Assembly: GCA_965216025.1 (NCBI GenBank)
Contig: CBDCEX010000018.1
Coordinates: 682,001 to 746,000, forward strand
DNA length: 64,000 nt
Source: JADFQT01 sp965216025
Lineage (GTDB): Bacteria > Chloroflexota > Dehalococcoidia > Lucifugimonadales > UBA3495
Reading direction: 5' to 3'
Shown here: positions 26,388 to 36,330 of the stretch, piece by piece
Numbering within the stretch: the first letter of the stretch is position 1
How the letters are laid out: every line of letters begins with the position of its first letter
Notes under the pieces: generated by a model
Seen by the model: the letters and a program-made list of their open reading frames with translations, nothing else
The model's database searches: none
Told to the model about the DNA's origin: nothing
Position numbers and translations under genes: made by a program

Positions 26388-27521
26388 CTAAAGGAAGGCC
26401 ATCTTTTCAAAGCTGCCGTTGACTATGGGTTTGGCATCCAGACCCATCCAGTCCTCCAGCAGAGTGGAGTACAGGCCCCGGAAGTCGTTGTTGAAGTGCA
26501 GGTCGCCCTCCAGCAGCTTTTCATCCTGCAGGGAAGGATACTCACCATAAAGTCCGCCCTTTACCGCGTCGCCGACGACGAAGCTGACCCCGCCGGAACC
26601 GTGGTCGGTGCCTGAACCGTTGTCATGCACCCGGCGTCCGAACTCGGTGAAGACCAGCAACACTACATTATCGCTGGCATCGTGTTCCTTCAAGTCATCG
26701 TAGAAGTCGGCGATGGCCCGGCTGGTCTCGGTCCAGAGCCTGGTGTGGTTGGCCAGTTCGCCGGCGTGGGTGTCGAAGCTGTTGTACGGGGCCGTAGTGT
26801 ATAGCACCTTGGTGCCGAAGCCGGCCAGGTGGGTCTGGACCATATTCTTCATGTATTGGCCCACATCGTCACCGCCGTACTCCACAGTCGAGGAGTAGCT
26901 ATCCAGGGCGCTGCTCAGAATATCCGCGCCTTTCAGGGCGTCCAGGCCGGTTTGAGCCAGGTAGTCAACCACCGGACCCTTGCCGATCATCGGCGAGTAG
27001 ACCCGGGAGAAGACGTCCAGAGCCTTGGCCCTTTGGGTGTCATCGTCGATACCGGTGAGCACGCCGTAGGTCTCCAGGTCTCCCACCGAGGCCACCGGCA
27101 CTCCGGGGGCGGCCAGCGCTCGAGGCAGACCCCGACCGAAATTCACTCCGGTCAACACGTTTTCCTTGTTGGGGTCAATGTCGCGGAGGGCTCTGCCCAG
27201 CCAGCCCTCATCGCCCACCTTGTCCGGCTCGCAGGTGTGCCAAATGTCCATGGAGCGGAAGTGAGAACGGCTGGGGGTGGGGTAGCCGATCCCCTGAATG
27301 ATGGCGACCTTGCCCTCGTCGTACAGCTTTTTGAGCGGCCCCAAGGCCGGGTTGAAACCTATATTGGCATCTATGGGCAGAACCTGTTCCTGCTGAATCC
27401 TCACATTGGGACGATTGTCGTAGTACCGGGGGTCAGCGTAGGGAATAATAGTGTTCATCCCATCGTTGCCGCCGGAGAGCTGAAGCACCGCCAAGACTGG
27501 GTCTTTTTTGTTAACTGTCAT
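26388..27521 (-). CDS. DUF1501 family protein
   Basis: 377 residues with the DUF1501 marks: LQLSGGNDGMNTIIPY near the N-terminus, SRSHFRSMDIWHTC (about 80-93) and VFTEFGRRVHDNGSGTDHGS near 310. The family belongs to the alkaline-phosphatase-like/sulfatase superfamily and is nearly always paired with DUF1800 genes. The usual Tat signal is absent, so it may be cytosolic. ATG 27521 has AAGGAGAA upstream; an earlier in-frame ATG at 27554 is less likely. Confidence 0.92.
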   Translation of the reverse strand: MTVNKKDPVLAVLQLSGGNDGMNTIIPYADPRYYDNRPNVRIQQEQVLPIDANIGFNPALGPLKKLYDEGKVAIIQGIGYPTPSRSHFRSMDIWHTCEPDKVGDEGWLGRALRDIDPNKENVLTGVNFGRGLPRALAAPGVPVASVGDLETYGVLTGIDDDTQRAKALDVFSRVYSPMIGKGPVVDYLAQTGLDALKGADILSSALDSYSSTVEYGGDDVGQYMKNMVQTHLAGFGTKVLYTTAPYNSFDTHAGELANHTRLWTETSRAIADFYDDLKEHDASDNVVLLVFTEFGRRVHDNGSGTDHGSGGVSFVVGDAVKGGLYGEYPSLQDEKLLEGDLHFNNDFRGLYSTLLEDWMGLDAKPIVNGSFEKMAFL

Positions 27522-27612
27522 ACTATTCTCCTTCTCTGTTCGGCTATTCGCCATTCGCCGCCGTCAGGTAGGCGTTAGGATCCACAAAACGCCCACCGGA
27601 CGGCAATCCTTC

Positions 27613-29019
27613 TTAGGCGAACAGATACTCGGTAGTGGCTACGATGGACTGAAGCATTTGCCCGACCCGGTCGTCAAACTCGGGCGCGCCGGTCCGCACC
27701 TCTCCCTCACTCTGAGCCAAGTCCACCAGCTGAGTGCGGGTCTCCTGGGCCATTTCATAAGCTCCCAGCATGTCGAGACAGCCATCGACCAGCCGCTCGG
27801 CGGGCAGAGTGGCGCCCTCGGTCTTGAAGCGGTCAATGATGCTGCGAACTCCGGGCAAGGCGGTGTTGCCCACTTGATCGGCCGTGAAGTTGATCCTTTC
27901 CACCAGGGTTCCGCTGTCGATCCACTCCTTGCCAGTGTGCCAGCCCTCCACCGTGGGCGGGTTCAGCAGGTCCTGGCCCATGTAGCGGATGTTAAGGGTA
28001 AGGGCGTTGAGGCCCAGTTTGGGGGTAGTGAAGTCCCCGACCAACCGCATGGTACCCACCACCGTCTCGGCGGGACTCTTGACCTTTTCGAATTGAGAGT
28101 TCTTGAAAAAGTCGGAGTTGAACAGCAGGCGAAGCATGGAGCTGATGTTGTAGTCGGAGCGGTAGTACTCCTCCTCCAGCATCTTAATGGCATCCACATC
28201 CCGCGGTGGCGTGTCCTTCCACGCTGGAACCTGGGGCTCATCAGCGACGAAGAAGTTGTAGAGATGGCGGGAGACGAAGCGAGCGGTTGCCGGTTGCTTA
28301 GCGATGATATCGACGATCTCCTCGCCGTTGAAGTTTCCGGTTTCACCGAGGAAGGTCTTGTTCTCTTCGTCGTGGTCGCCCGGCTCATAGATGAAATTAG
28401 CCTCGTATTTGCCGTAGGGGTACCTGGGTATGGAGTTGGTAACGGTCCAGCCGGTGAAGGCCCGGGCGGCCTCCTTCACGTCTTCCTCAGAGTAGTTTTC
28501 TTCGCCGTCCATACCGACGCCCAAGGAGAACAGCTCGAGCAACTCCCGGCCCCAGTTTTCATTAATTGCGCCCTTGTGGCTCATGCAGTTGTCCAGGTAA
28601 AAGACCATGGCCGGATCTTTCGCCAAGCCCTGCAACAGGTCCCGGAAACTACCCATCCCCTCGGTGCGGAACATATTCAGTTCTTTCTGCTGCTGCCGGG
28701 GGTACTCGCACTTGGCGTGTCCGGTCACGAGAATCCCATGCCAGAACAAGGCGACCTTCTCCTGCAGAGGACGCTTGGAGTTGATCATGTAGTAGGTCCA
28801 CTCCTCCTGCTGGCCCTCCAGTCCACCCTGAGACACCCACTCGGTCTTGTACCGCATCATGATGTCTTTTTCCAGTTCCGGCTGGCTATCCGGATTGAGC
28901 AGCTCCTCTACCGTTGCTTCATAGCCCTTCGCGGCGCGAGCTTCGAGTTCCTGAAACGGCGCTCCGAAACCGGCCCGACGCATCAGATGTGCCATTAACG
29001 CGATGTCCTTGTTTGCCAT
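27613..29019 (-). CDS. DUF1800 family protein
   Basis: 468 residues of the DUF1800 family: HLMRRAGFGAPFQELE at the start, KVALFWHGILVTGHAKCEYP (about 91-110), NENWGRELLELFSLGVG (about 154-170) and AARAFTGWTV. First gene of the operon with DUF1501 and NHL proteins. ATG 29019 has AAGGAGGA upstream, stronger than the first frame start at 29052. Biochemical role unknown; DUF1800-DUF1501 pairs are linked by some authors to extracellular matrix or secreted polymer handling, which is not testable here. Confidence 0.92.
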   Translation of the reverse strand: MANKDIALMAHLMRRAGFGAPFQELEARAAKGYEATVEELLNPDSQPELEKDIMMRYKTEWVSQGGLEGQQEEWTYYMINSKRPLQEKVALFWHGILVTGHAKCEYPRQQQKELNMFRTEGMGSFRDLLQGLAKDPAMVFYLDNCMSHKGAINENWGRELLELFSLGVGMDGEENYSEEDVKEAARAFTGWTVTNSIPRYPYGKYEANFIYEPGDHDEENKTFLGETGNFNGEEIVDIIAKQPATARFVSRHLYNFFVADEPQVPAWKDTPPRDVDAIKMLEEEYYRSDYNISSMLRLLFNSDFFKNSQFEKVKSPAETVVGTMRLVGDFTTPKLGLNALTLNIRYMGQDLLNPPTVEGWHTGKEWIDSGTLVERINFTADQVGNTALPGVRSIIDRFKTEGATLPAERLVDGCLDMLGAYEMAQETRTQLVDLAQSEGEVRTGAPEFDDRVGQMLQSIVATTEYLFA

Positions 29020-29192
29020 TGCTGTCCTCCTTGTGATTTTCCTTAAGAGCATGCCGGGTTAGGTTTACCATATCTAACTTGGTGACTGTTCGTCACCCGG
29101 GAAACAAATCCCACAGAAAATTGGCCAGGAACTAGAGCCTTTATCCATTATAAGGTAACAGGGATTCTAAGATCCTGGTGACTTGACACCAT

Positions 29193-29219
29193 ATTATAAC
29201 CCGGAAGGTCGGGTGTCAA
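29193..29219 (-). promoter_or_regulatory. promoter with inverted repeat before the DUF1800 operon
   Basis: On the minus strand a perfect TTGACA (29219-29214) and a perfect TATAAT (29198-29193) with a short 15-nt spacer. An inverted repeat TTGACACC (29183-29190) / GGTGTCAA (29212-29219) encloses the -10 element, suggesting a repressor site. The rest of the 29020-29440 gap holds nothing else that I recognise. Confidence 0.5.
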
Positions 29220-29440
29220 CAGTATTATAAGCAGTCGATCCTCGCAAACGTAACTGTTTCGGAGCCGATATTCAGGCCTTTCGTTTTGGTAGGGACCGGC
29301 GCTAATTTCAGGTTAACTCCACGGAAAATGTGTTGCACAGGAAGACCAGGGAGTGAAACCCGCCGGGAGCGGCCTGCCGGCGCTATTACCAAATTTGGAC
29401 CGGTAATGGAATTGGCTCAGCTAACCATGACGACTCCGGT

Positions 29441-31330
29441 TTGGGATATGCTCATTCCAGATCCACACCGGATAAACCCACACCGGAGGACTCGCCGTGC
29501 CTTACCGATGGCCCCGCATCTCCCAAGTGCCGCCGGCCGGCGGCGGCCTGGGGTATTGCCTTGTTTATTGCATTAATCGTCGCTTGCGGAGCTCAACCGG
29601 CCCCGGAGGTAGTAGATAAACAGCAACAGCCAGGGATCACCCCCCTTCCCATGGTTAATACCGAGCTCACCCCTACTGCAAAGCCCACCGCCTCTCAGCC
29701 GGCTTTACCCACCCCTATCGCCGTGCCCACCGGCATCCCTCAGCACTCATCGGTCAATCCGGAGCGCGGCGCGATCAATGAGGGCATCAGTGAGCTGGGT
29801 TCATTGGAGGGGGCGGCCGACCCTAAAGAGCTGGCTTCCCCGGCCTTGGGCCGCCTGAACATGACTGTTTACGAAACCCTGGTGGTCAGCGCCCCCAACG
29901 GGGATCTGGTGCCCCGGCTGGCCAAGGATTGGCGGGTCTCGCCCGACGGGCTGACCTGGACCTTCTCAATCCAGGACGGGGTTCCCTTTCACGGCGCCGG
30001 TGGGGAGGAACTAAGCGCGGACGATGTGGCCTGGACCTGGATTCGGTCCACCTAGCCGGATAGTCGCTATGGTGGGGCAGCGCCGGTGGGGAGTTTGATT
30101 CGCGGTCTGAACCAGCTGAATGTTGTCGACCATCGCACGGTGCAGGTGGTCAATGACAAGCCCCGTTTCGATATGCTCTTTAGCTTTCGAGCCCCCTACC
30201 GGCATGGGTTGGCAATCCAGAGCCGAGCCGCCTTCGACCGGCTGGGTCCGGACCAAGATGGCACTCAATTAACGGGCACTGGCCCCTGGAAGTTGATCGA
30301 GGTTAGCCCGTTGGATTACTGGAAGTTGGAAGCAGTGGAGGGCCACTGGCGCGAGGCCCCTAAATTCCAGGAGTTGGTTTTGTGGCAAATTCCGAAAGAG
30401 TCCAGCAGGATCGCTTCTCTGAAAACCGGAGCCTTGGATACCGCGGAAGTTGCTCCCCAGTCGATAGACCAGCTGAGAAAAATCCCAAACATGAAATTCA
30501 CCAGGGCACCGGATGCCGGCCAGTTCGCCTGGCATCTTCACGGGCAATTTTACTCCACCGAGCGTCCCGGGTACGACCCTATTCTGCCCTGGGTCTCGGC
30601 CGACCCGGATACCGGCTCCGAGGAATGGAATCGGGCCAGGAAGGTACGCCTGGCCATGGCCTTAGCCATAGACCGGGAATCGCTGGTGCGCGAGGTGCTT
30701 AAGGGTCAAGGCCGGGCGCAGCATTATTGGATAGATGCCGGAAATACCTGGCTGGACCCGCTCAAAGAGGCCCAGCCGACTCCCTTCAAGTATGATCTGA
30801 CTAGGGCTATCCGGCTGTTGGCAGAAGCCGGCTACCCGGAGGGGTTCGACGCCGAGGTGGCGTGTTACCCCAGAGGAATTCCATATGAGATGGAGGTATG
30901 CCGCGAGATAGCCACCAAGATGTGGCCGGCGGTGGGAATTAAGACCAGGGTAAACGACCTGACCTACGGCGACCTCCGTACCGATGTGTTGGGGCGAGGG
31001 CTTGGCCTGCTGGCGCCACACCCTTTGGGTACCTACACCGAACCCATGGCCCTCTATCCCAATGGCGTCTGGATGGTCGGCAGCTGGAATACCGGGTTTG
31101 AACACCCGGAGATCGACTCTTTGGTAGCGGAGGCTCTAACGCAAGCCGATACCACCTAACGGGTGATTCCCACCCGGGCCATCGCTGAATGGATACGGGA
31201 TCAGGTGACCCACATACCGGTGTACACGCCGGACCTGCTTTACTCGGCCGGACCCAGGATTCAACCCTGGCAGCTACAGGGTGGCGACAAAAGACTTATT
31301 CACAACTTTGAATACATTCAGCCACGGTAG
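29441..31330 (+). pseudogene. peptide/nickel ABC transporter substrate-binding lipoprotein, two in-frame stops
   Basis: One reading frame from 29441 to the TAG at 31328-31330 would encode a SBP_bac_5 protein of about 630 residues: signal and lipobox ALIVAC, MTVYETLVVSAPNGDLVPRL, LTWTFSIQDGVPFHG, the body, and a C-terminal IPTRAIAEWIRDQVTHIP. It is interrupted by TAG at 30053-30055 and TAA at 31157-31159, with no frame change, so all three blocks are in the same frame. Nonsense mutation is by far the simplest explanation. No permease genes accompany it. Confidence 0.82.
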
Positions 31331-31370
31331 CGCCGTCATGGCAGCCCAGCGAGGATAGCCACCGCAGCGC

Positions 31371-32699
31371 CTATACGGCCTGTCCGACCAGGTCCTCTAT
31401 CTCCTCCATTTGGGAAGGGATAGCCTCCGACAGTACCCGATAGCCATCCTTGGTTACCAGTACGTCGTCTTCGATGCGTATGCCTATGCCCCGTAGAGCC
31501 TGGGGAGATTCGGTGGCCTGAGGGCCGAAATATAGGCCGGGCTCGACAGTAAAAACCATTGCCTCCTGGAGCTCAGTAGCCTGTTCCCCTTCCTTATAGG
31601 GGCCGGCGTCGTGGACATCCAGGCCCAGCCAATGGGAAGTCCCGTGCATGTAATAGGGCCGGTAGGCTTGCTGCTCTATCAAGCTATCGATGTCTCCTTC
31701 CAAGACCCCCAGGTCGATCAAACCTTGGATCAATGTCCGGAGAGCCGCTAGATGCGGCTGGTCGAAGCCCGCTCCCGGCGCTATGGCGGCGAAGGCTTGC
31801 TTCTGCGCCTCCAGCACCACCTGGTAGACTGCCCTCTGCTCGGGACTGAACCGGCCATTGACCGGCCAAGTGCGGGTGATATCCGCCGTGTAATAATCCA
31901 CCTCGGCGCCGGCGTCGATCAGGAGGAGGTCGCCGTCATTCATTGACGCTCGGTTTTTTATGTAGTGCAAGATGCAGGCGTTGCCCCCGGAGGCGACAAT
32001 GGATGGATAACCGTTACGAGGGGAACCCAGCCTTCGGAAAGACGCCTCCAGCTCCGCCTGAACCTGGTATTCATGGACTCCCGGCTGAGTGGACCGCATC
32101 GCCGCATCGAAACCCCGTCCGGTGATTTCGATGGCCCGTTCCAGGGCGGTGACTTCGTCGGTCGATTTAATCAGCCGCATGCGGTCGACCGCCGGTTTAG
32201 GATCGACCACGCTGAGCAAAGGCCGCCCGCCCCGCTGGGCTCCGGAACGTCTCTGTCCCACCAACAGGGAAACCAGCCGGTCCAGTCGGGCGTCGGCGCC
32301 AAGGGAATAGTGCACGGTTTCAACCTCGGTCAACAGCTCGGCCAGCTTCTCGTCGAGATCCTCAACCGGAAAGGCGGCATCCGCGCCGTGGCTTTCCACC
32401 GCCCCGTCCACACCGGCCCGCGGGCCGACCCAAGTTTCGAACCGGGCGTCGTAGGGATTGACGAACAGCACATAGGGCTGGTCACTGCCCGGTCGCAGCA
32501 CCGCCACCGCATTAGGCTCATCGAATCCCGTCATATACCAGAAATCGGATAACTGGCGGAACTCGTGGTCCACGTCGTTGTTGCGCGGTGTGTCGTGACC
32601 CGCCGTGAGGATGGTGGCGCCCTCGCTAAAAGACTCCATGAACTGGGCGCGGCGGCGGGCGAACTGGCTGGCAGCTGCCCATTTAGCTTTGGATGTCAT
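31371..32699 (-). CDS. pepP: Xaa-Pro aminopeptidase (aminopeptidase P)
   Basis: 442-residue creatinase-fold metallopeptidase that removes an N-terminal residue before proline. N-terminal AMP_N domain with DVDHEFRQLSDFWYMTGFDE (about 42-61). The five metal ligands are visible: DAGAEVDYYTADITRTWP (two Asp), HGTSHWLGLDVHD (His), VFTVEPGLYF (Glu) and IGIRIEDDVLV (Glu). GAGGAGGGGT precedes ATG 32699. Stand-alone gene. Confidence 0.95.
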   Translation of the reverse strand: MTSKAKWAAASQFARRRAQFMESFSEGATILTAGHDTPRNNDVDHEFRQLSDFWYMTGFDEPNAVAVLRPGSDQPYVLFVNPYDARFETWVGPRAGVDGAVESHGADAAFPVEDLDEKLAELLTEVETVHYSLGADARLDRLVSLLVGQRRSGAQRGGRPLLSVVDPKPAVDRMRLIKSTDEVTALERAIEITGRGFDAAMRSTQPGVHEYQVQAELEASFRRLGSPRNGYPSIVASGGNACILHYIKNRASMNDGDLLLIDAGAEVDYYTADITRTWPVNGRFSPEQRAVYQVVLEAQKQAFAAIAPGAGFDQPHLAALRTLIQGLIDLGVLEGDIDSLIEQQAYRPYYMHGTSHWLGLDVHDAGPYKEGEQATELQEAMVFTVEPGLYFGPQATESPQALRGIGIRIEDDVLVTKDGYRVLSEAIPSQMEEIEDLVGQAV

Positions 32700-32827
32700 A
32701 CCCCTCCTCGATTAAGCAGACGGATAGGGCAGGTGGATAGGATCAGTCCCAGGATATTATAACATGACGGCCTGTGGCGCCTACCAAGGGGACAGCAGCG
32801 GGTTTCTAGGCCGGGCGACGGGCAGGT

Positions 32828-33267
32828 CTAGCCAGCTGTTTTAAGGGGCGCCACGGCGAAGACGACGTGAAAGGGGGCGCAATAGATAACGACGCTGGAC
32901 AGAGCGCTCACGTCTGCATGGGTGGGTATTTCATAGTTCTGATTGCCGACGTTGCCTTTCAGCGAGTCCAGCTCATGATAACCCGGCTGGTGTACATCAT
33001 CTTGGGATTCCGGCGCCGGGCTGGGGGTGAGAATGACGTGCAGGTCCGGCCCATTGGTCACCTGAAAATTCTCCAGCCGCAACAGGTGCGAGCCATCAGG
33101 CCCCCGGTAGATAGTTGCTTCCCCACTTCCCCACTTCCCCGGTGGAACCGGTCGGCATCCTGGAAGGTTCCCTTACTCAGGACCAGGGCGGCTGCTGAGC
33201 CACCGGGCGCGGTGGCAGTGGAGGACCCACCGGAGCTATTTGCAGCTCCCATCATCATGTCAGGCAA
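32828..33267 (-). pseudogene. DM13-domain protein, frameshifted by an 8-bp duplication
   Basis: The two frames together give a DM13 domain: GTFQDADRFHRGSGE, then IYRGPDGSHLLRLENFQV, TNGPDLHVILTPSPAPE and VGNQNYEIPTHADVSALSSV with VVIYCAPFHVVFAVA. DM13 is a cytochrome-like or redox-linked extracellular domain by prediction. The frames are joined if one unit of the tandem repeat CTTCCCCA (33118-33140, 2.9 copies) is removed, so an 8-bp duplication broke the gene. The N-terminal part before the domain looks short and overlaps the CoA-transferase gene end. Confidence 0.78.
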
Positions 33268-34018
33268 AAGGCGGGGCAGGCCGAAGCCCCGGGTCAGGCA
33301 GCGGGGGGGCCGTATCGCTCACTCCGTCCTCGGGGATGGCGATCAGGCGATCCACATAAACCCCGGGGACGTGGATTTGGTCCGGGTCCAGCTCCCCCAC
33401 CGGCACCGGCTCATTTTCCAGCTCGACTATGGTAATGGTGGCGGCCATTGCCATAATGGGATTGAAGTTTCGCTGGGCCAGCCGGAACTGCAAATTGCCG
33501 AAGGTGTCCGCCTTCCAGGCGCGGATAAAAGCGTAGTCCGCAGGCATTGGAAACTCCAGCACGTAAGTCCTGCCGTTGATCTCGCGATGTTCCTTGCCCT
33601 CGGCCAGTTCGGTGCCCACGCTGGCCGGAGTGAAAAAGCCGCCGATGCCCGAGCCTGCGGCTCGAATCCGTTCGGCCAATGTTCCTTGAGGAACCAGCTC
33701 GGCCTCGATTTCGCCATCGTTGTACATTCTGACGAAGGGCGGTATTCGAGAGGGATGAGTAGGTGCGGTGAAGGCGCAGATCATCTTGCGCATCCGGCCC
33801 GCTTCAATCAGGGTTCCCACGTCCACCCGACCGTCTATCCCGCCATGTCCGTTGGAGATGCCAGTGAGTTCTTTCGCACCCTGCCGGTGCAGGGCCGCAA
33901 TCAGGTTTTGCGGAGAGCCGACCCCGCCAAATCCCGGGAACATGATGGTGGACCCGTCGGGAATATTGGCCACGGCCAGATCAAAGCTGCTGAAAACTTT
34001 GTTTAACAATCTTTGCAC
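33260..34018 (-). CDS. 3-oxoacid-type CoA-transferase subunit A
   Basis: 252 residues of the family I CoA-transferase alpha subunit: VANIPDGSTIMFPGFGGVGS (about 16-35), LTGISNGHGG, GGFFTPASVGTELAEGKEHR (about 125-144) and DQIHVPGVYVDRLIAIPEDG near the C-terminus. The beta subunit, which carries the catalytic Glu and normally follows immediately, is missing; a broken DM13 gene is there instead. So this is an orphan, or its partner is elsewhere. The last 20 residues are a Pro-rich extension. Confidence 0.88.
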   Translation of the reverse strand: MQRLLNKVFSSFDLAVANIPDGSTIMFPGFGGVGSPQNLIAALHRQGAKELTGISNGHGGIDGRVDVGTLIEAGRMRKMICAFTAPTHPSRIPPFVRMYNDGEIEAELVPQGTLAERIRAAGSGIGGFFTPASVGTELAEGKEHREINGRTYVLEFPMPADYAFIRAWKADTFGNLQFRLAQRNFNPIMAMAATITIVELENEPVPVGELDPDQIHVPGVYVDRLIAIPEDGVSDTAPPLPDPGLRPAPPFA

Positions 34019-34358
34019 CCCTCATCCTAATGTATTCGGCATAACGGAAGCCGGTTGCGAGTAACGCCTGAAGAAACGCCGGAAGTTGGTCTTAGCCGGG
34101 ATTCCCCAGATCAAACCACCTTTCCTGGATATAGCTCCCGCGGGGATACCGCCAAATATAATCCCGCATTCCAAGGGCGTCAAATGCGGTCTGATGCGGC
34201 CTGATTCACTCAAAGTCCCCGCTTTCATTGGACAACCACTGTACTGCCAAGCGTAAAAGCCCCAAACCGCTGGTCTACGCCCAAGTCTCGCCCTTGGGAA
34301 GCCCCTTTGCCCTAGACGACCCCGTAACCGTAACCAATCCCGACGCTCCTAAAGTGGA
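34019..34358. other. intergenic stretch, no recognisable gene
   Basis: Between the CoA-transferase gene and the dead IS1380 copy. No start-supported frame, terminator or promoter was recognised. It probably contains one end of the IS1380 element. Confidence 0.5.
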
Positions 34359-35614
34359 CTAGCCAGGAGCCAGCCTAAGCCGACCAATTCGTTCCAGTAT
34401 CCCGCCTAGCATTTCCCGGCTCACCAGCACCTCAGCAAGCTGAAACACCAGCCTTCCGGCATGGCGCACCAACCGTCCTCCAGTCTTGATCATCCTGGTC
34501 TGCAGACTGGTCAACGACCAGTGCTTCATTGCCTCCGGTAAGGCTAGCCTTCTCATGGAGTTGCCCAGGTTGTAAGCCAGTACGAACAACTCCAGCCTGA
34601 CCTGATTGGCCACGAACTTGTGGCAGGACAACCTCGTCCAGTTCAGGGCGTACTTGCCTTCTTTTATCCATTGCTCCGCCGTCCCTCGGCCATTGTAAAA
34701 GCGGACTATCCCGATGTTTGGATAGCTCAGATTGGTGACGATGAAGCCCACTCTGGGAAACAGTTCTCCCTGGTGCCACTCCACCTTAGAGACCACTCTC
34801 CGAGCAACGTTCCAGCTCTGGGCCTGGTAGACGAAGTCATGATAGGAGACGATGGGCTTCGGGGAAAGCCACTCCGTAGGCCGTATTAGCAGGGGCGCTA
34901 TCTCCCGCTGCAGCACCTGGTTGGACCGCAGCCTGATGGCGTAGCCGATGTTTCTTGCTTCCAGATAATCGTATATCTCCGGCTTGGCGAAGGCGGCGTC
35001 AGCACGAAACAGCAGCCTGACCGTAGCTTCGCTGCTTCACAATCCCCGAACTGGTTGAACAGAAAGAGAGGGTGATAGCAGACGCATTCAAAGTGGCCGT
35101 TATAGGCTGCTCCCTCCTGCTGGCCGTGCACTGGACTCTCGGAACTGTCCATATCCAGGATTACTCGCCGGTGTAGGGTATGGGCCATAGCTCGTTCCAC
35201 CCACTGGGTATTTATTCGTGCCAGCCCCTTCAGGTTGTCCTCTTGGGTCAGGAACTCCGTCTCGAACCGGCCCATCTCACTGGTGCTGGCTCCTTTCCGC
35301 TCCGAGCCTTGCCATCCCACGATCACTCGCATGGCTGGGTCTTGAGAAAGGCGCACTGCGTCATTGGTGTCGTCGTAGCCGGCCAAGCGGCTGTAGATCG
35401 ACTGTCTTAGCAGCGGAACCAGGTGGTGAAGGATATTGCGTCCGGTACGGCTTTCCTGGAGGTAGTCCTCAGCGATTTCGGTAAGGCCCAAGGCATCATC
35501 AAACTCTCGAAAGGCAAGAAGACCAGGGTCGGAGGTGATGGTTGAGCCGTGAAATTCCAGGCGGACTTTGGGGTTGAATTGGAGCCGGAGAGGGGCTTTT
35601 TCGCCGTCACCCAT
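34359..35614 (-). pseudogene. IS1380 family transposase, internally deleted
   Basis: The N-terminal frame (35614 to about 35040) has RLEFHGSTITSDPGLL-like KVRLEFHGSTITSDPGLL, RRVILDMDSSESPVHGQQEG (first catalytic Asp) and LFLFNQFGDCEAAKLR. It then jumps frame, and the other frame resumes with LLFRADAAFAKPEIYDYLEA followed by the C-terminal half (YNGRGTAEQWIKEGKYALNW, with the Glu). About 50 residues expected between the two blocks (the PGNVHSA region) are missing and the frame is lost, so the element is dead. Confidence 0.85.
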
Positions 35615-35977
35615 CAGGTGCCTCCATGATGCCTACGGCATCTTACTGCAAAGTGACATATCATGGAGTTATTATAGCTGGGAACACGCAAAAAGGGCGC
35701 ATAATTAGACAATGGTTGAAAGACCATCGACGAATTACTGAGAAAGCTTTTTAGCCATATGGGAAATGTGGGCTTAGTATACCTAGAGGCTAAAGTTGTG
35801 CCAACGGCAGGGCCTCCCAATACCCATTGCGGTGCTCGGGAGTACATGAGGGCTAACCCCTTAAAGCTGGGAGTCTCCGCGATCTGAACCGGCTGGGGGC
35901 AAAATTCTTGAATTAAGGGAATCTGCCGGGTCTAGGCTTCCGAAATCCTTATATGCTAAGGTATATCTGGTAGGGAA
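35615..35977. other. intergenic stretch, possible IS1380 end
   Basis: Lies upstream of the dead transposase and before a small membrane-protein gene. Apart from a likely IS1380 end near 35640-35690 and a ribosome-site-like GTAGGGA before 35978, nothing is recognised. Confidence 0.4.
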
Positions 35978-36238
35978 ATGATCGGTGCAGCGAAAGTTAT
36001 ATTGGGCTTGCTGGTGATGGCCGGCGGCGTCGGGTTCTGGGTCTGGACGCCCTGGTGGCTTTGGGGAACTGCCTTTGTTCTGGCCGGACTGGGCGTGATG
36101 AAATTGGGCGGCGTGGTTTCCATTATCAGCTTTGCCGGCGCCGTGGGCTTATTAGCCCTGGGCTACGCGGTGCAGCCGGAGGGGCTCACCCTTTTGAAGT
36201 CCCTTTTAGAATCTCTTTTAGAATCCACGGGTTCCTAA
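35978..36238 (+). CDS. small two-helix membrane protein, unknown
   Basis: 86 residues with hydrophobic segments at about 5-20, 28-43 and 46-64, one of them bearing WVWTPWWLWG, then a polar tail. No family recognised. Length, uniform codon use and a preceding GTAGGGA make it a plausible gene, but conservation is untested. It is followed by the collagen-like tandem repeat and the BtuF-like gene on the same strand. Confidence 0.5.
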   Translation: MIGAAKVILGLLVMAGGVGFWVWTPWWLWGTAFVLAGLGVMKLGGVVSIISFAGAVGLLALGYAVQPEGLTLLKSLLESLLESTGS

Positions 36239-36330
36239 GCAGGTCCTACCCCCGGGCAGATTGCCCTGCGGCGGGCTGCCGGCCCATTGGCGTCTCCTAA
36301 GCATTGACTCGACCCGATCGGGTATTTACA

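Noticed and set aside
27508..28998. 496-residue plus-strand ORF opposite the DUF1800 gene
   Set aside because: Antisense shadow of a well-supported gene, with no ribosome site or recognisable domain.
30053..31159. TAG/TAA readthrough (pyrrolysine or recoding) in the peptide-binding gene
   Set aside because: Two different stops in a window with other decaying genes; mutation is simpler and no pylTS is seen.
34022..34228. Small minus-strand ORF upstream of the CoA-transferase gene
   Set aside because: No start support, composition not gene-like and no family.
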